Below are positions 1 through 9,735 of a stretch of 64,000 bases of DNA, piece after piece; the stretch's first letter is position 1; every line of letters begins with the position of its first letter. The stretch is taken from the NCBI RefSeq assembly GCF_017874595.1, contig NZ_JAGILA010000002.1, forward strand, positions 930,001-994,000. Direction: 5' to 3'. A program made the position numbers and the translations under genes. The stretch comes from Sinorhizobium kostiense. GTDB taxonomy: Bacteria > Pseudomonadota > Alphaproteobacteria > Rhizobiales > Rhizobiaceae. The notes beneath the pieces were generated by a model that saw nothing but the letters and a program-made list of their open reading frames with translations, was not told where the DNA came from and did not search any database.

Positions 1-1355
1 TTTCGTTCCACATCATCTTTCCGGCCTTTTCCATTGGTCTCGCAAGCTACCTCGCGGTGCTCGAAGCGCTCTGGCTCTGGAAGAAGGATGTGGTCTATCT
101 GGAGCTTTTCAACTTCTGGAAGACGATCTTCGCCGTCGCCTTCGGAATGGGAGTCGTCTCGGGCATCGTCATGTCCTACCAGTTCGGCACCAACTGGAGC
201 GTGTTCTCCGACAAGGCTGGGCCGGTGATCGGACCGCTGATGGGCTACGAGGTGCTGACGGCCTTCTTTCTGGAGGCAGGCTTCCTCGGCGTCATGCTGT
301 TCGGCCTCAATCGAGTGGGCCCGAAGCTGCATTTTCTCGCAACCGCGATGGTCGCCTTCGGGACGCTGATCTCCGCCACCTGGATATTGGCGGTGAATTC
401 GTGGATGCAGACGCCGGCGGGCTTTTCCATGAACGAGGCGGGTCAGTTCGTTCCTGACGACTGGTGGGCGGTGATCTTCAACCCGTCCTTCCCCTACAGG
501 CTCGTCCATATGGTGCTCGCGGCCTATCTGACCACCGCCTTCGTGGTCGGCGGCTGCGGGGCCTTTCATCTCCTGCGAAAAACCGCACCGCGCCGCGCCT
601 ACACCATGTTCTCCATGGCCATGTGGATGGCGGCCATCGTCGCGCCGATCCAGATCTTCGCCGGCGACCAGCACGGTCTCAACACGCTCGAGCACCAGCC
701 GGCCAAGGTGATGGCCATGGAAGGGCACTACGAGAGCCATCCAGACGGGGCGCCGCTCATTCTGTTCGGCATACCCAATGCCGCTGAGAAGCGGGTCGAC
801 TACGCGATTGAAATCCCGAAATTGTCGAGCCTGATCCTGAAACACGATCTCAATGCGCCGCTCGCCGGGTTGGACACGATTCCAGAAGAGTTGCATCCTC
901 CGGTCGGCATCGTCTTCTGGTCTTTCCGTGTCATGCTGGTGATCGGCTTCTCGATGCTCGGCATCGGTGTTTGGAGCCTCTGGTGCCGGTATCGCGGCAC
1001 GCTTGGCACCAATGCCTGGCTGCATCGCACCGTCGTCCTCATGGGACCCGCCGGCTTCCTGGCTGTGCTTGCCGGCTGGGTCACGACCGAGGTCGGACGC
1101 CAGCCCTACACGGTCTACGGCCATCTCCTGACGGCCGAGTCGATCTCGCCCATCGGCGCCCCGGCGGTCGGCGCGTCGCTCATCGCCTTCATCATCGTGT
1201 ATTTCTTCGTCTTCGGTGCCGGGACGTTCTACATCCTGCGGCTGATGGCGCGCCTGCCCCGTGATGCGATGCCGGAACTCGACGAGGGACCTATCCGCAC
1301 CGCGGGCGTCATGCCCGGGCCGGCCCAACCCCATGGAGCCCATCATGGACATTGA
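1..1355 (+). CDS. cydA: Cytochrome bd-type quinol oxidase subunit I, 5' end cut off
   Basis: Subunit I of a bd-type terminal oxidase in the inner membrane; it oxidises quinol and binds the haems. The window starts inside the gene, and the open frame runs from base 3 without a start codon, so probably fewer than 30 N-terminal residues are missing. Family ligands are visible: the first haem histidine in FHIIFPAF (codon at base 9), GYEVLTAFFLEAGFLG with the two conserved glutamates, PYRLVHMVLAAY with the second haem histidine, FWSFRVM with the methionine ligand, and GRQPY near the quinol site. The visible 450 residues leave no room for the long Q-loop of E. coli CydA, which fits the short CioA (cyanide-insensitive) type. 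It overlaps cydB by 11 bases, so the two are translationally coupled. Confidence 0.95.
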   Translation, partial: SFHIIFPAFSIGLASYLAVLEALWLWKKDVVYLELFNFWKTIFAVAFGMGVVSGIVMSYQFGTNWSVFSDKAGPVIGPLMGYEVLTAFFLEAGFLGVMLFGLNRVGPKLHFLATAMVAFGTLISATWILAVNSWMQTPAGFSMNEAGQFVPDDWWAVIFNPSFPYRLVHMVLAAYLTTAFVVGGCGAFHLLRKTAPRRAYTMFSMAMWMAAIVAPIQIFAGDQHGLNTLEHQPAKVMAMEGHYESHPDGAPLILFGIPNAAEKRVDYAIEIPKLSSLILKHDLNAPLAGLDTIPEELHPPVGIVFWSFRVMLVIGFSMLGIGVWSLWCRYRGTLGTNAWLHRTVVLMGPAGFLAVLAGWVTTEVGRQPYTVYGHLLTAESISPIGAPAVGASLIAFIIVYFFVFGAGTFYILRLMARLPRDAMPELDEGPIRTAGVMPGPAQPHGAHHGH

Positions 1356-2349
1356 CCTGCCGCTGATCTGGGCCGCCCTCATCGCCTTCGCCGTTCTCGC
1401 CTACGTCGTCCTCGACGGATTCGACCTCGGCGTCGGAATCCTCTTTCCGCTCTTTCCGGAAAAACACGACCGCGATGTGATGATGAATTCCGTCGCGCCG
1501 GTTTGGGACGGCAACGAGACTTGGCTGGTGCTGGGCGGCGGCGGTCTCATGGCGGTCTTTCCTCTCGCCTATGCCACGGTGCTGCCGGCGCTCTACGCGC
1601 CGATCATCGCCATGTTGCTCGGCCTCATCTTCCGCGGTGTCGCTTTCGAATACCGCTGGCGCACGCGGCGAGGCGAGTTCCTGTGGAACTGGGCCTTTGC
1701 CGGCGGATCGATGCTTGCTGCCTTCTCGCAGGGGCTGGCACTCGGCGCACTCGTCCAAGGGATACCGATCGCCAACCGCACCTACGTGGGTGGCTGGTGG
1801 GACTGGCTGACGCCGTTTTCCATTGTGACGGGACTTGCGATCGTCGTCGGCTATGCGCTGCTAGGGGCAACCTGGCTGGTCATGAAGACGCGCGGCCCGC
1901 TTGCCGAACATGCCCGCTCCATTGCGCTCCGATGCTCTTTCGCCACCATCGCAGCCATGGGCATAGTCAGCCTCTGGACGCCATTTCTCGAACCGGTCTA
2001 TCTCGAGCGCTGGTTCGGCTGGCCGACAGCAATCTTCAGCGTCATCGTGCCGCTGCTCGTGCTCGGATGCCTCTATCTGCTGCTGAAGGGTATTCGCGAC
2101 CGGCATGATACGCAGCCCTTCATCGCCAGCCTCGGCCTCTTCCTGCTTGGTTACATCGGCATCGGCATCAGCTTTTACCCCTATATCATACCGCCGTCGC
2201 TGACGATCTGGGACGCGGCGGCACCGGACGACAGCCTCGCCTTCCTGCTCGTCGGCGCACTTGTTCTGGTGCCGATCATCCTCGCCTACACCGGCTATGC
2301 CTACTGGGTGTTCCGCGGCAAGGTCGATCCGGAGGAGGGCTACCATTGA
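1345..2349 (+). CDS. cydB: Cytochrome bd-type quinol oxidase subunit II
   Basis: Second integral membrane subunit of the bd oxidase, about 334 residues with many hydrophobic helices. The N-terminus carries the family signature YVVLDGFDLGVGILFP, followed by WDGNETWLVLGGGGL. I chose the ATG at 1345 because GGAG lies about 6 bases upstream and the product then begins MDIDLPLIW, as in related proteins; ATG 1333 and 1261 are in frame but less likely. The start lies inside the end of cydA and the stop overlaps the start of the small DUF2474 gene. The three genes therefore form one tightly coupled unit. The sequence type agrees with CioB of cyanide-insensitive oxidases. Confidence 0.95.
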   Translation: MDIDLPLIWAALIAFAVLAYVVLDGFDLGVGILFPLFPEKHDRDVMMNSVAPVWDGNETWLVLGGGGLMAVFPLAYATVLPALYAPIIAMLLGLIFRGVAFEYRWRTRRGEFLWNWAFAGGSMLAAFSQGLALGALVQGIPIANRTYVGGWWDWLTPFSIVTGLAIVVGYALLGATWLVMKTRGPLAEHARSIALRCSFATIAAMGIVSLWTPFLEPVYLERWFGWPTAIFSVIVPLLVLGCLYLLLKGIRDRHDTQPFIASLGLFLLGYIGIGISFYPYIIPPSLTIWDAAAPDDSLAFLLVGALVLVPIILAYTGYAYWVFRGKVDPEEGYH

Positions 2350-2462
2350 GGCAAGCGGCTGGACTTGGGCGGAAGCTCCTCTGGTTCGTCGGCCTTTGGC
2401 TCGCCGGCGTCGCCGCTGTGAGCGTGGTCGGCTTGGCGATCAAGCTCGCGCTCGGGAGTTGA
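2346..2462 (+). CDS. Small membrane companion of bd oxidase, DUF2474-like
   Basis: A 38-residue open frame starts with TTG at 2346, overlapping the cydB stop codon by four bases, and ends at 2462. It has a basic N-terminus (RQAAGLGRK) and then one membrane helix (LLWFVGLWLAGVAAVSVVGLA). This size, position and LWFVGLWLAGVAAVS pattern match the DUF2474 family found after cioAB, functionally comparable to CydX, which stabilises bd oxidase. Placement and composition are seen directly; the assembly role is inferred from the family. The overlap suggests translation depends on ribosomes finishing cydB. Confidence 0.72.
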   Translation: MRQAAGLGRKLLWFVGLWLAGVAAVSVVGLAIKLALGS

Positions 2463-2677
2463 GCGAGAAAGCTCCGCTCAAGTTTGCGGGAATACCGTCA
2501 TAACACACGTCGGCAGGCGATCGCCGGACGGAGACAGGACCGCACCCTACTCCCCCGGACGATCGCCCGCCGAGGTGACCAGACCTTTGCTGCGGCCCTT
2601 TTTCCCCTTCTCAGCCCGCATGCCCTTTGCTAGCAAGTCGGCGCAACGATTGGGGCGGCGCCCCGCAGGAGCCGGAC

Positions 2678-2983
2678 ATGCAGAAAACCCCCGCAGAATG
2701 CGCGACAATGGCGGACATCCGTGCCGAAATCGATCGGCTGGATCGCGCCCTGATGATGCTGTTTGCAGAACGCTGGGGCTATATCGAACGTGCCGCCGAG
2801 ATCAAACGTCCGCTGAAGCTCAAGGCGGATATTCCGGCGCGTGTCGCCGAGGTCAGGGAAAATGTCCGAAGGAGCGCAACCGAGTTCGGCCTCGAGCCGG
2901 AATTCTACGATCGGCTGTGGTCGCAGCTCATCGATCACGCGATTGCGCACGAGCGCAAACTCCTCGGCGAGGATCAGGGATAG
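2678..2983 (+). CDS. Chorismate mutase (AroQ type II fold), small stand-alone form
   Basis: A 101-residue helical protein of the AroQ/PchB family, which converts chorismate to prephenate for phenylalanine and tyrosine synthesis; some members have isochorismate-pyruvate lyase activity. The family pattern is visible: IRAEIDRLD with Arg15, Arg32 in the first helix, and Lys43 followed by the R-x-x-E-V stretch of the second helix. The ATG at 2678 has AGGAG six bases upstream, which decides the start; an in-frame ATG at 2627 would add 17 residues unlike the family. It is monocistronic and converges with galE. No siderophore genes are nearby, so the mutase role is the simpler reading. Confidence 0.82.
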   Translation: MQKTPAECATMADIRAEIDRLDRALMMLFAERWGYIERAAEIKRPLKLKADIPARVAEVRENVRRSATEFGLEPEFYDRLWSQLIDHAIAHERKLLGEDQG

Positions 2984-3008
2984 ACTTCTTACAATATGAG
3001 CCGTCGGA

Positions 3009-4043
3009 TCAGCCATTGGCGACGAGCCGGCTTTCTTGCTCGCGCCCTTCATCGAAGCTGTTCTTGCGACTGAGATAACTCTCCCAATCGAAGGCGCTCT
3101 GGACGATGTGTTCGAGGCTTGCGTGGGTCGGCACCCAATCGAGCTTCAGTCGTGCAAGTGATGGATCGGCGACCACCTGCGCGGCATCGCCCGGGCGCCT
3201 AGGCGCGAAGTCGACACGAAACTCGCGGCCGGAAACCCGCCGCACTGCATCGAGCACCTGCAGAACCGAGAAGCCCTCGCCATAGCCGCAATTTGAGACG
3301 AGAGGCTGACCGCCGTCTCTCAAGTAATCGAGCGCGTTCCTGTGGGCGGCGACCAGGTCGCTGACGTGGATATAGTCGCGAACGCCGGTGCCATCGGGGG
3401 TCGGATAATCTGTGCCGAAAACGTCGATCTTGCGGCGCTTGCCGAGCGCCGTCTCGCAGGCGACCTTGATGAGATGGGTGGCGCCGAGCGTCGACTGCCC
3501 GGCACGACCGAGCGGGTCGGCCCCCGCCACATTGAAATATCTAAGTGCCACATAGCTGAAGTCATGGGCGGCCGCGGCGTCCTCGAGCATCATCTCCGTC
3601 ATCAGCTTGGAGCGACCATAGGGACTTTCCGGCCGCAAGGCTGCCGACTCCTTGACCGGATTGGGCGTATCCTGGGTGCCGTAGACGGCAGCGGTCGACG
3701 AGAAGACGAAGTGGCGTATCCCGGCCTTGATCGATGCGGCTATGAGCGTGCGCGTCCTCGCCGTGTTGTTGTCATAATAGGCGAGCGGGTTGGCGACCGA
3801 TTCCGGCACGATTGCCGATCCGGCAAAATGGACCACTGCGTCGATCTCGTTCTCGGCAAATATTCGCGCAAGGACAGCCGGGTCTCCCACATCGCCGAAA
3901 TAAAAGCGTGCCTCGCGCGCCACCGCCCAGCGAAATCCGGTCGTCAGGCTGTCGAGCACGACGACTTCTTCCCCGGCATCGAGCAGCGACCAAACCATAT
4001 GGCTGCCGATATAACCTGCACCACCAGTCACCAATATGCCCAT
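3009..4043 (-). CDS. galE: UDP-glucose 4-epimerase
   Basis: Cytoplasmic NAD-dependent epimerase interconverting UDP-glucose and UDP-galactose, which supplies galactose units for surface polysaccharides. It is 344 residues, a usual length for the family. The Rossmann motif TGGAGYIGSH is at residues 6-15, the catalytic serine/threonine stretch FSSTAAVYG near 114-122, and the Tyr142-x3-Lys146 pair in SPYGRSK. NVAGAD and GTGVRDYIHVSDL follow as expected for GalE/ExoB. It is convergent with the chorismate mutase gene, 25 bases away, and appears to be a single-gene unit. A paralogue such as exoB may exist elsewhere, so substrate preference is not settled. Confidence 0.93.
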   Translation of the reverse strand: MGILVTGGAGYIGSHMVWSLLDAGEEVVVLDSLTTGFRWAVAREARFYFGDVGDPAVLARIFAENEIDAVVHFAGSAIVPESVANPLAYYDNNTARTRTLIAASIKAGIRHFVFSSTAAVYGTQDTPNPVKESAALRPESPYGRSKLMTEMMLEDAAAAHDFSYVALRYFNVAGADPLGRAGQSTLGATHLIKVACETALGKRRKIDVFGTDYPTPDGTGVRDYIHVSDLVAAHRNALDYLRDGGQPLVSNCGYGEGFSVLQVLDAVRRVSGREFRVDFAPRRPGDAAQVVADPSLARLKLDWVPTHASLEHIVQSAFDWESYLSRKNSFDEGREQESRLVANG

Positions 4044-4198
4044 TGATTTCTGCCGCCCCTGTGAGACCGGGACAGGAAAGACGGTTGATGCTTTCGGAAT
4101 CGGTAAAACACGGGCGCCCGGACCTGGATTCGCGCGCTATTCTGGTCGGCGTGGTTAAACTCGGACCTCCGAAATCGATCGCAATTTATCGATCGATG

Positions 4199-5365
4199 TC
4201 AGAGGGCGAGAATATAGCGGCGCAGGCGGTCCGCCGCTTCCGCGATCTGGGCCGGATCACGTAGGAAACAGGCGCGCATGAAGAGCTCGCCGCCCGTGCC
4301 GAATGCCGTTCCGGGCGCGAGGCCAATCCCCGCCTTATCGACGATTTCGATCGCCGCCCGGCGAGAGTCCGTAACGCCGTCGATTTTCAGAAAGGCGTAG
4401 AGGGCTCCATCGGGCTTCAGTTTCTCGACACGATTGGTCGCGATCAGCGCGTCGCAGAAAAGGTCGCGGTTGCCTCGAGCCCTGGCAACATTCGCGTTTA
4501 CGAAATCGTCGCCCTCCTCGAGCGCGACGACGGCGCCGCGCTGCATGAATTGGGCAACCCCGGAGGTCGAATATTGAATCAGATTCTCGAGCACCTGCCC
4601 CATTGCCGGCGGCGCCACGATCCAGCCGACGCGCCAACCGGTCATCGCCCAGTTCTTGGAAAAGGAATTGACGAAGAGGATACGGTCTTCCTCCTCCATA
4701 ATGTCGAGGAAGGATGGCGCCCGCCCGCCGAGATAATAGTAGAGCGCATAAATCTCGTCGGCGACCACCCAGATGCCATGCTTGCGTGCCACAACGAGGA
4801 TTGCTTCTAGGTCGTCGCGGCTCGCCGTCCAGCCGGTCGGGTTGGAGGGCGTATTGATGAAGAGCGCCCGCGTTTTCTTTCCGATCGCCGCCTCGAGGCG
4901 GCCAAGATCGAGCTGCCATTTGCCGTTCTGAAACCGCAGCGGCACCGATACGGGCCGGGCATCCGAGAGGTCGGCGGCAGCCGCGAAATTCGGCCACGCG
5001 GGCGTGAGGAGAACGACCTCGTCGCCTGGCGAGGTGATCGCCTCGATTGCAAGCTTGATCGCCTGCATGCCCGATCCGGTGACGTAGAAATTCTCCGGCG
5101 ACAGGGTTTTCTGGAAGCGGCGCTCGTAATAGCGCACCAGCGCCTCGCGAAGCGGCGGGAATCCGCGCTGCCAGGTATAGAACGTCTCGCCCGCCATCAA
5201 TGCGTCCGCTGCGGCCCGGCTGATGAAGTCGGGTGTGGGAAGATCGCCCTCGCCGACCCAGAGCGGAATGAGCCCTTCGCGGTTGCGCGCGTAGTTCACG
5301 ACTTGGACGATGCCGCTTTCGGGCGCCGAAAGGGCACGGGGGCTGAGGCTGGTCATGATCGTCAT
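4199..5365 (-). CDS. Class I/II pyridoxal-phosphate aminotransferase (AspC/AatA-like)
   Basis: A 388-residue fold-type I aminotransferase that moves an amino group between an amino acid and a 2-oxo acid. PLP-binding residues are visible: Asn175 in NTPSNPTGW, Asp203 and Tyr206 in VVADEIYAL, and the Schiff-base lysine Lys237 in SFSKNWAMTGWRVGW. The conserved YTWQRGFPPLREAL lies near residue 63. The ATG at 5365 is preceded by AGGAG six bases away. The SFSKNWAMTGWRVG context groups it with subgroup I aspartate/aromatic aminotransferases, but the substrate cannot be read from sequence. About 150 bases without a gene separate it from galE, so it is probably transcribed alone. Confidence 0.88.
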   Translation of the reverse strand: MTIMTSLSPRALSAPESGIVQVVNYARNREGLIPLWVGEGDLPTPDFISRAAADALMAGETFYTWQRGFPPLREALVRYYERRFQKTLSPENFYVTGSGMQAIKLAIEAITSPGDEVVLLTPAWPNFAAAADLSDARPVSVPLRFQNGKWQLDLGRLEAAIGKKTRALFINTPSNPTGWTASRDDLEAILVVARKHGIWVVADEIYALYYYLGGRAPSFLDIMEEEDRILFVNSFSKNWAMTGWRVGWIVAPPAMGQVLENLIQYSTSGVAQFMQRGAVVALEEGDDFVNANVARARGNRDLFCDALIATNRVEKLKPDGALYAFLKIDGVTDSRRAAIEIVDKAGIGLAPGTAFGTGGELFMRACFLRDPAQIAEAADRLRRYILAL

Positions 5366-5499
5366 CGGCGGCTCCTGAACTGCTCGCCGCTTCTAGACAG
5401 TTTCATGCCGACGATCACGCGATATTCGCTGACCTGTCTATCGATTTCTGTGATGTTTTCGCGAACTGCGCGAGGACGGGCCGCCACCCGGCGCCTGCA

Positions 5500-5928
5500 T
5501 CACGCCCGTTGCTTCAGGATATCGCGAATCTCCGACAACAATTGTATGTCCTCGGGCGGCGGCGCAGCCGGTTGCGGCGGCCTCTCCCTTTCGACAGAAG
5601 CGCGAATGCGATTCACAACCTTGATCATCAGAAAGATGATCCAGGCGAGGATGAGGAAATTGATAAATACGGTGATGAAATTGCCATAGGCAAAAACGGC
5701 GCCCTGCTGGCGTGCTGCCGCAAGGGTCGGTGCCGTGACGTTCGCCGTAAGCGGCAGGAAGTAATCAGAGAAGTCAAAGCCGCCACCGGTTATCGCGCCG
5801 ACGATCGGCATGACGAGGTCGTTGACGACCGAATCGACAATCTTGCTGAATGCGGCACCGATGATCACGCCGACCGCAAGATCGATCACGTTGCCGCGGG
5901 CAATAAACTCCTTGAATTCGTTCAGCAT
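5500..5928 (-). CDS. mscL: Large-conductance mechanosensitive channel
   Basis: MscL forms a homopentameric inner-membrane pore that opens under high membrane tension and releases solutes during osmotic downshock. The 142-residue protein has the N-terminal amphipathic helix [22 protein letters not shown]1 with [22 protein letters not shown], a periplasmic loop, TM2 ([22 protein letters not shown]) and the C-terminal helical bundle. All conserved parts are intact. The start has a GGAG sequence about 7 bases upstream. It is divergent from the large histidine kinase gene across about 220 bases. Confidence 0.96.
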   Translation of the reverse strand: MLNEFKEFIARGNVIDLAVGVIIGAAFSKIVDSVVNDLVMPIVGAITGGGFDFSDYFLPLTANVTAPTLAAARQQGAVFAYGNFITVFINFLILAWIIFLMIKVVNRIRASVERERPPQPAAPPPEDIQLLSEIRDILKQRA

Positions 5929-6146
5929 GCATATCTCCGTAAGGTGCCTTTGGAGTGGCGCGCACCCTGCCCGGCGCGCAACCGATGATTACGAATCTAA
6001 ACCAAACCCGCATACGACGGAACCACGCCACTTGCGGTCGATCAATTCCGCTCCGGCGAGGCCAGCGCATCTTGGACTTAAGACGAATGGAGAGCCAATT
6101 CTCAAAGACAGGGAGTTGCCCTATGCTTCGCGCAGAGGAGTGAGGC

Positions 6147-9100
6147 ATGCTTTCGGGTTCGGTTATTTTTGCCTCGGCCTTCGCCTATCTGCTGCTGCTC
6201 TTCGCGGTTGCAAGCTATGGCGACCGGCAGGCCAGAAAAAGCAGTATTGCCAACAAGGGCAGGCCGCTCGTCTATGCGCTGAGCCTCGCCATCTACTGTA
6301 CGTCCTGGACTTATTTCGGCGGCGTTGGCCTGGCCGCCGAACGCGGCCTCGAATTCACCGGGATCTATATCGGCCCGATCCTGATGTTCACCTTGGGCCT
6401 GCCGCTGATCCGCCGCATCGTTCGGCTGGCGAAAACGGAGAGATTGACCTCCGTCGCCGATTTCCTAGCCGCCCGCTACGGCAAGAACCCGGCGGTCGCC
6501 GCGATTGTGGCGCTGATCTCGCTGGTGGGCGCCATCCCCTATATCGCACTCCAACTCAAGGCGGTTTCGAGTTCCGTCGCCGCGATGGTCGACACCAGCG
6601 AGTACGGGATCGGCTCCGGGCAGAACTTCATCGACCTGCCACTTCTCGTCACGCTCTTCCTCGCCTGTTTCGCCATCGTCTTCGGCACGCGCCACACGGA
6701 CGCGACCGAGCACCAGGACGGGCTGATCCTGGCAGTCGCCATGGAATCGGTCGTGAAGCTCGCCGCCATGCTGGGGATGGGCATTTACGTCGTCTTCATT
6801 CTTTTCGGAGGGCCCGCTGAGCTTTGGGCGCAGGCACAGCAAAGCCCCGATGCGCTTTCCGCGCTCGCTTACGAGACGCCGCCGGCGCGATGGATCCTGC
6901 TGATCGTGCTCTCCAGCTTTGCCATCATCATGCTGCCGCGGCAATTCCACGTCACCGTCGTTGAGAACCGCACCGACACGGAACTGCGCACCGCCGGCAT
7001 TCTCTTCCCGCTCTATCTGGTCGCCATCAACCTCTTCGTGCTGCCTATAGCGATCGCCGGTATTGTCACCTTTTCCGGGTCCGGCGACGCCGACCTCTAT
7101 CTCTTGACGCTGCCGCTCGCGAATGACATGCCGCTCCTGACCTTGACCACCTTCATCGGCGGCTTCTCTGCTGCAACGGCCATGGTCATCGTCGCCTCGG
7201 TCGCCCTGTCGATCATGGTCTCCAACGACATCGTCATGCCTGTTTTCCTGCGCCGGCGGCTCGGAACGCGCGGCTCCCTGCAAGAGGACATGGCCGGCAC
7301 CCTCCTCAATATCCGGCGCACGGCGATATTCGTCGTTCTGCTTCTCGGCTATGGTTATTACCGCTCGGCGGACATCAGCGCCGGCCTTGCTTCATTGGGC
7401 CTGCTTTCTTTCGTCGCCATCTCGCAAATGGCGCCGGCGCTTTTTGGCGGCCTCGTCTGGAGGCAGGCGAACGCCCGCGGCGCGATCTCCGGCATGGTCT
7501 CCGGCTTTCTCGTCTGGGCCTATCTCTTGTTCCTGCCGAGCCTCGGCGGCCCGGACAATTCGCATGTCGCCTCGACAGTGCTAGGTTTCCTGCTGCCTTT
7601 TACCGATCTTTTCTCAGGACCGCAGTCCGACCCGCTGGTCAATGCAACCGCGCTCAGCATGCTCGTCAACACGACCGCCTACGTACTCGGCTCGCTGACG
7701 CGCACGCCGAAACCGCTGGAGCGGTTCCAGGCGGGAGTGTTCATCACGCGCCGCTCGCGCACGGAAGGAACCTTCCGTGGCCGGAAGACGAAAGTGACGG
7801 TGCGAGATCTCAAAACGACAATCGCTCGATATATGGGCGAGGAGCGCATGCAGCGCTCTTTCCACACCTATGAGCGGCAGTCCGGCCGGTGGCTGGATGA
7901 AAACGCCTCGGCCGACATGGCGCTTGTCCATTTCTCCGAGCAATTGCTCGGCAGCGCAATCGGCTCGTCTTCGGCGCGACTGGTGCTGTCGCTCGCCCTG
8001 CAGCGCGTGGACGACGCTTCCTCCGATACGGCCTGGCTGCTCGACCAGGCAAGCGAGGCGCTCCAATACAACCAGGATATGCTGCAGACGGCGCTTTCGC
8101 AGATGGACCAGGGCATCGCCGTCTTCGACAATGCAAACAACCTGATCATCTGGAACCGGCGGTTCCGGCAATTGCTCGATCTGCCGGAGACCGCCGGCCA
8201 AGTCGGCTTTCCGCTGGCCGGAATCGTCGCGACGCTTACTCGTCGCGGCGATATCCGCAAGGAGGACGAGGCGGCGCTGATCGCCAACTTCCTGACGCTT
8301 GACAAGCCCTTCCTGCTGGAACTTGCCAACGGCACGCGCATCGTCGAGGTTCGGACCAATGCCATGCCCGACAAGGGCATCGTCACCACCTATACCGACA
8401 TCACCCAGCGCGTCGCCGCCGACATGGCATTGAAGCAGGCGAACGAGACATTGGAACAGCGCGTCGCCGAACGGACGGGCGAATTGACGCGGGTGAACCG
8501 TGAACTCGCCGAAGCGCGGGCCGCGGCCGAAGAAGCAAATATCGGCAAGACCCGCTTCTTCGCCGCCGCTGGACACGACATCCTGCAGCCGCTCAATGCC
8601 GCGCGGCTCTATTCCTCGTCGCTCGTGGAGCGGCTCGGCGATTCCGAGAACAGGGCGCTGGTGCAGAACATCGACTCCTCTCTGGAATCGGTGGAGGCGA
8701 TCCTCGGCGCCGTGCTCGACATTTCCAGACTGGACACCGGAGCCATGAAGCCGCGGCTGCAATCGGTGCCCCTCGGCGAATTGTTCAAGCGCATGGAAAC
8801 CGATTTCGCGCCGATGGCGCGGGAGAAGGATATCGAGCTTGTCGTCATGCCAACCTCGCTTGTCGTGCATAGCGACCCGAACCTCTTGCGGCGCGTCGTG
8901 CAGAACCTGGTCTCAAATGCCGTCAAATACACGCTCCGAGGCAAGGTGCTGATCGGGGCTCGCCGGCGCGGAAAAGTGGCGACCATCGAGGTGCTCGATT
9001 CAGGCATCGGCATTCCGCCCTCGAAATTCCGCACCGTCTTCAAGGAATTCGCGCGCCTCGAAGAAGGCGCGCGAACGGCCGCCGGCCTCGGCCTCGGCCT

Positions 9101-9650
9101 GTCAATCGTCGACCGCATCTCGCGCGTTCTCAATCATCCCGTCGGTCTGCAATCGAAGCCCGGCAAGGGAACCGGCTTCAAGGTGACCGTGCCGCTGGTT
9201 ACGAGCGGCGACCGACAAAAGCCGCAAGTGCTGGCGGCACCGAAATCGGCGGATGCTCTGACCGGGCTCCACGTGCTGTGCGTCGACAACGAGGTGAAGA
9301 TCCTCGAGGGCATGGCTCTGTTGCTTGGCGGCTGGGGCTGCACGATCACCACGGCAGAGTCGCTTTCAGCCTGCGCCGGGATGGGGCCTGACGGACTCGC
9401 GGCTCGCCCGGACGCCGTCGTCGCCGACTATCACCTTGGTGACGGCACCGGCATTGAGGCGATCGCCTGCATCCGCTCCCTTTGGAAAGAGAACATCCCG
9501 TCCTTATTGGTGACCGCCGATCGCACGCCGGAGGTCCGCGGCGCTGCCGAACACGACGGCATCTCCTTGCAGCACAAACCGGTACGTCCCGCCGCCTTGC
9601 GTGCCTGGCTGACGCAACTCGCGGCCGCTTCAAGGGCGGCTGCAGAGTAG
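6147..9650 (+). CDS. SLC5-fused hybrid sensor histidine kinase (CrbS type)
   Basis: A 1167-residue membrane sensor. Residues about 1-500 form a sodium/solute symporter (SLC5/PutP) domain with many membrane helices (TSWTYFGGVGLAAERG near 55). A linker resembling the STAC segment lies near 530-600. A PAS domain near 640-760 (MDQGIAVFDNANNLI) and a coiled coil follow. The HisKA phosphoacceptor is His810 in AAAGHDILQPLNAARL, then the ATPase domain (NLVSNAVKYT, GLGLGLSIVDRI) and a C-terminal receiver with Asp1094 (VVADYHLGDG). This order is that of CrbS/MxtR of gammaproteobacteria, which with CrbR/ErdR control acetyl-CoA synthetase and acetate use; ActJ of S. meliloti is probably the same. A LuxR-type regulator gene converges with it. 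The start has GAGGAG upstream. Confidence 0.9.
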   Translation: MLSGSVIFASAFAYLLLLFAVASYGDRQARKSSIANKGRPLVYALSLAIYCTSWTYFGGVGLAAERGLEFTGIYIGPILMFTLGLPLIRRIVRLAKTERLTSVADFLAARYGKNPAVAAIVALISLVGAIPYIALQLKAVSSSVAAMVDTSEYGIGSGQNFIDLPLLVTLFLACFAIVFGTRHTDATEHQDGLILAVAMESVVKLAAMLGMGIYVVFILFGGPAELWAQAQQSPDALSALAYETPPARWILLIVLSSFAIIMLPRQFHVTVVENRTDTELRTAGILFPLYLVAINLFVLPIAIAGIVTFSGSGDADLYLLTLPLANDMPLLTLTTFIGGFSAATAMVIVASVALSIMVSNDIVMPVFLRRRLGTRGSLQEDMAGTLLNIRRTAIFVVLLLGYGYYRSADISAGLASLGLLSFVAISQMAPALFGGLVWRQANARGAISGMVSGFLVWAYLLFLPSLGGPDNSHVASTVLGFLLPFTDLFSGPQSDPLVNATALSMLVNTTAYVLGSLTRTPKPLERFQAGVFITRRSRTEGTFRGRKTKVTVRDLKTTIARYMGEERMQRSFHTYERQSGRWLDENASADMALVHFSEQLLGSAIGSSSARLVLSLALQRVDDASSDTAWLLDQASEALQYNQDMLQTALSQMDQGIAVFDNANNLIIWNRRFRQLLDLPETAGQVGFPLAGIVATLTRRGDIRKEDEAALIANFLTLDKPFLLELANGTRIVEVRTNAMPDKGIVTTYTDITQRVAADMALKQANETLEQRVAERTGELTRVNRELAEARAAAEEANIGKTRFFAAAGHDILQPLNAARLYSSSLVERLGDSENRALVQNIDSSLESVEAILGAVLDISRLDTGAMKPRLQSVPLGELFKRMETDFAPMAREKDIELVVMPTSLVVHSDPNLLRRVVQNLVSNAVKYTLRGKVLIGARRRGKVATIEVLDSGIGIPPSKFRTVFKEFARLEEGARTAAGLGLGLSIVDRISRVLNHPVGLQSKPGKGTGFKVTVPLVTSGDRQKPQVLAAPKSADALTGLHVLCVDNEVKILEGMALLLGGWGCTITTAESLSACAGMGPDGLAARPDAVVADYHLGDGTGIEAIACIRSLWKENIPSLLVTADRTPEVRGAAEHDGISLQHKPVRPAALRAWLTQLAAASRAAAE

Positions 9651-9676
9651 TTGCCCTCGAGACCTGTGTCGTAACA

Positions 9677-9723
9677 GCCCCTCACCCTGACCCTCTCCCC
9701 GCACGCGGCTCCAGGAGAGAGTG
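9677..9723. repeat. Fragment of a RIME-like rhizobial intergenic element
   Basis: The 85-base gap between the convergent kinase and regulator genes contains the CCCTCACCCTGACCCTCTCC stretch followed by CCGCACGCGG. This is characteristic of the RIME-type mosaic repeats scattered in Rhizobiaceae. It shares the CTCTCCCCGCACGCGG core type with the longer copy near 16.55 kb. It may act as a bidirectional transcription end for the two convergent genes, which is inference. Confidence 0.55.
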
Positions 9724-9735
9724 GCAAAGGCAGGC

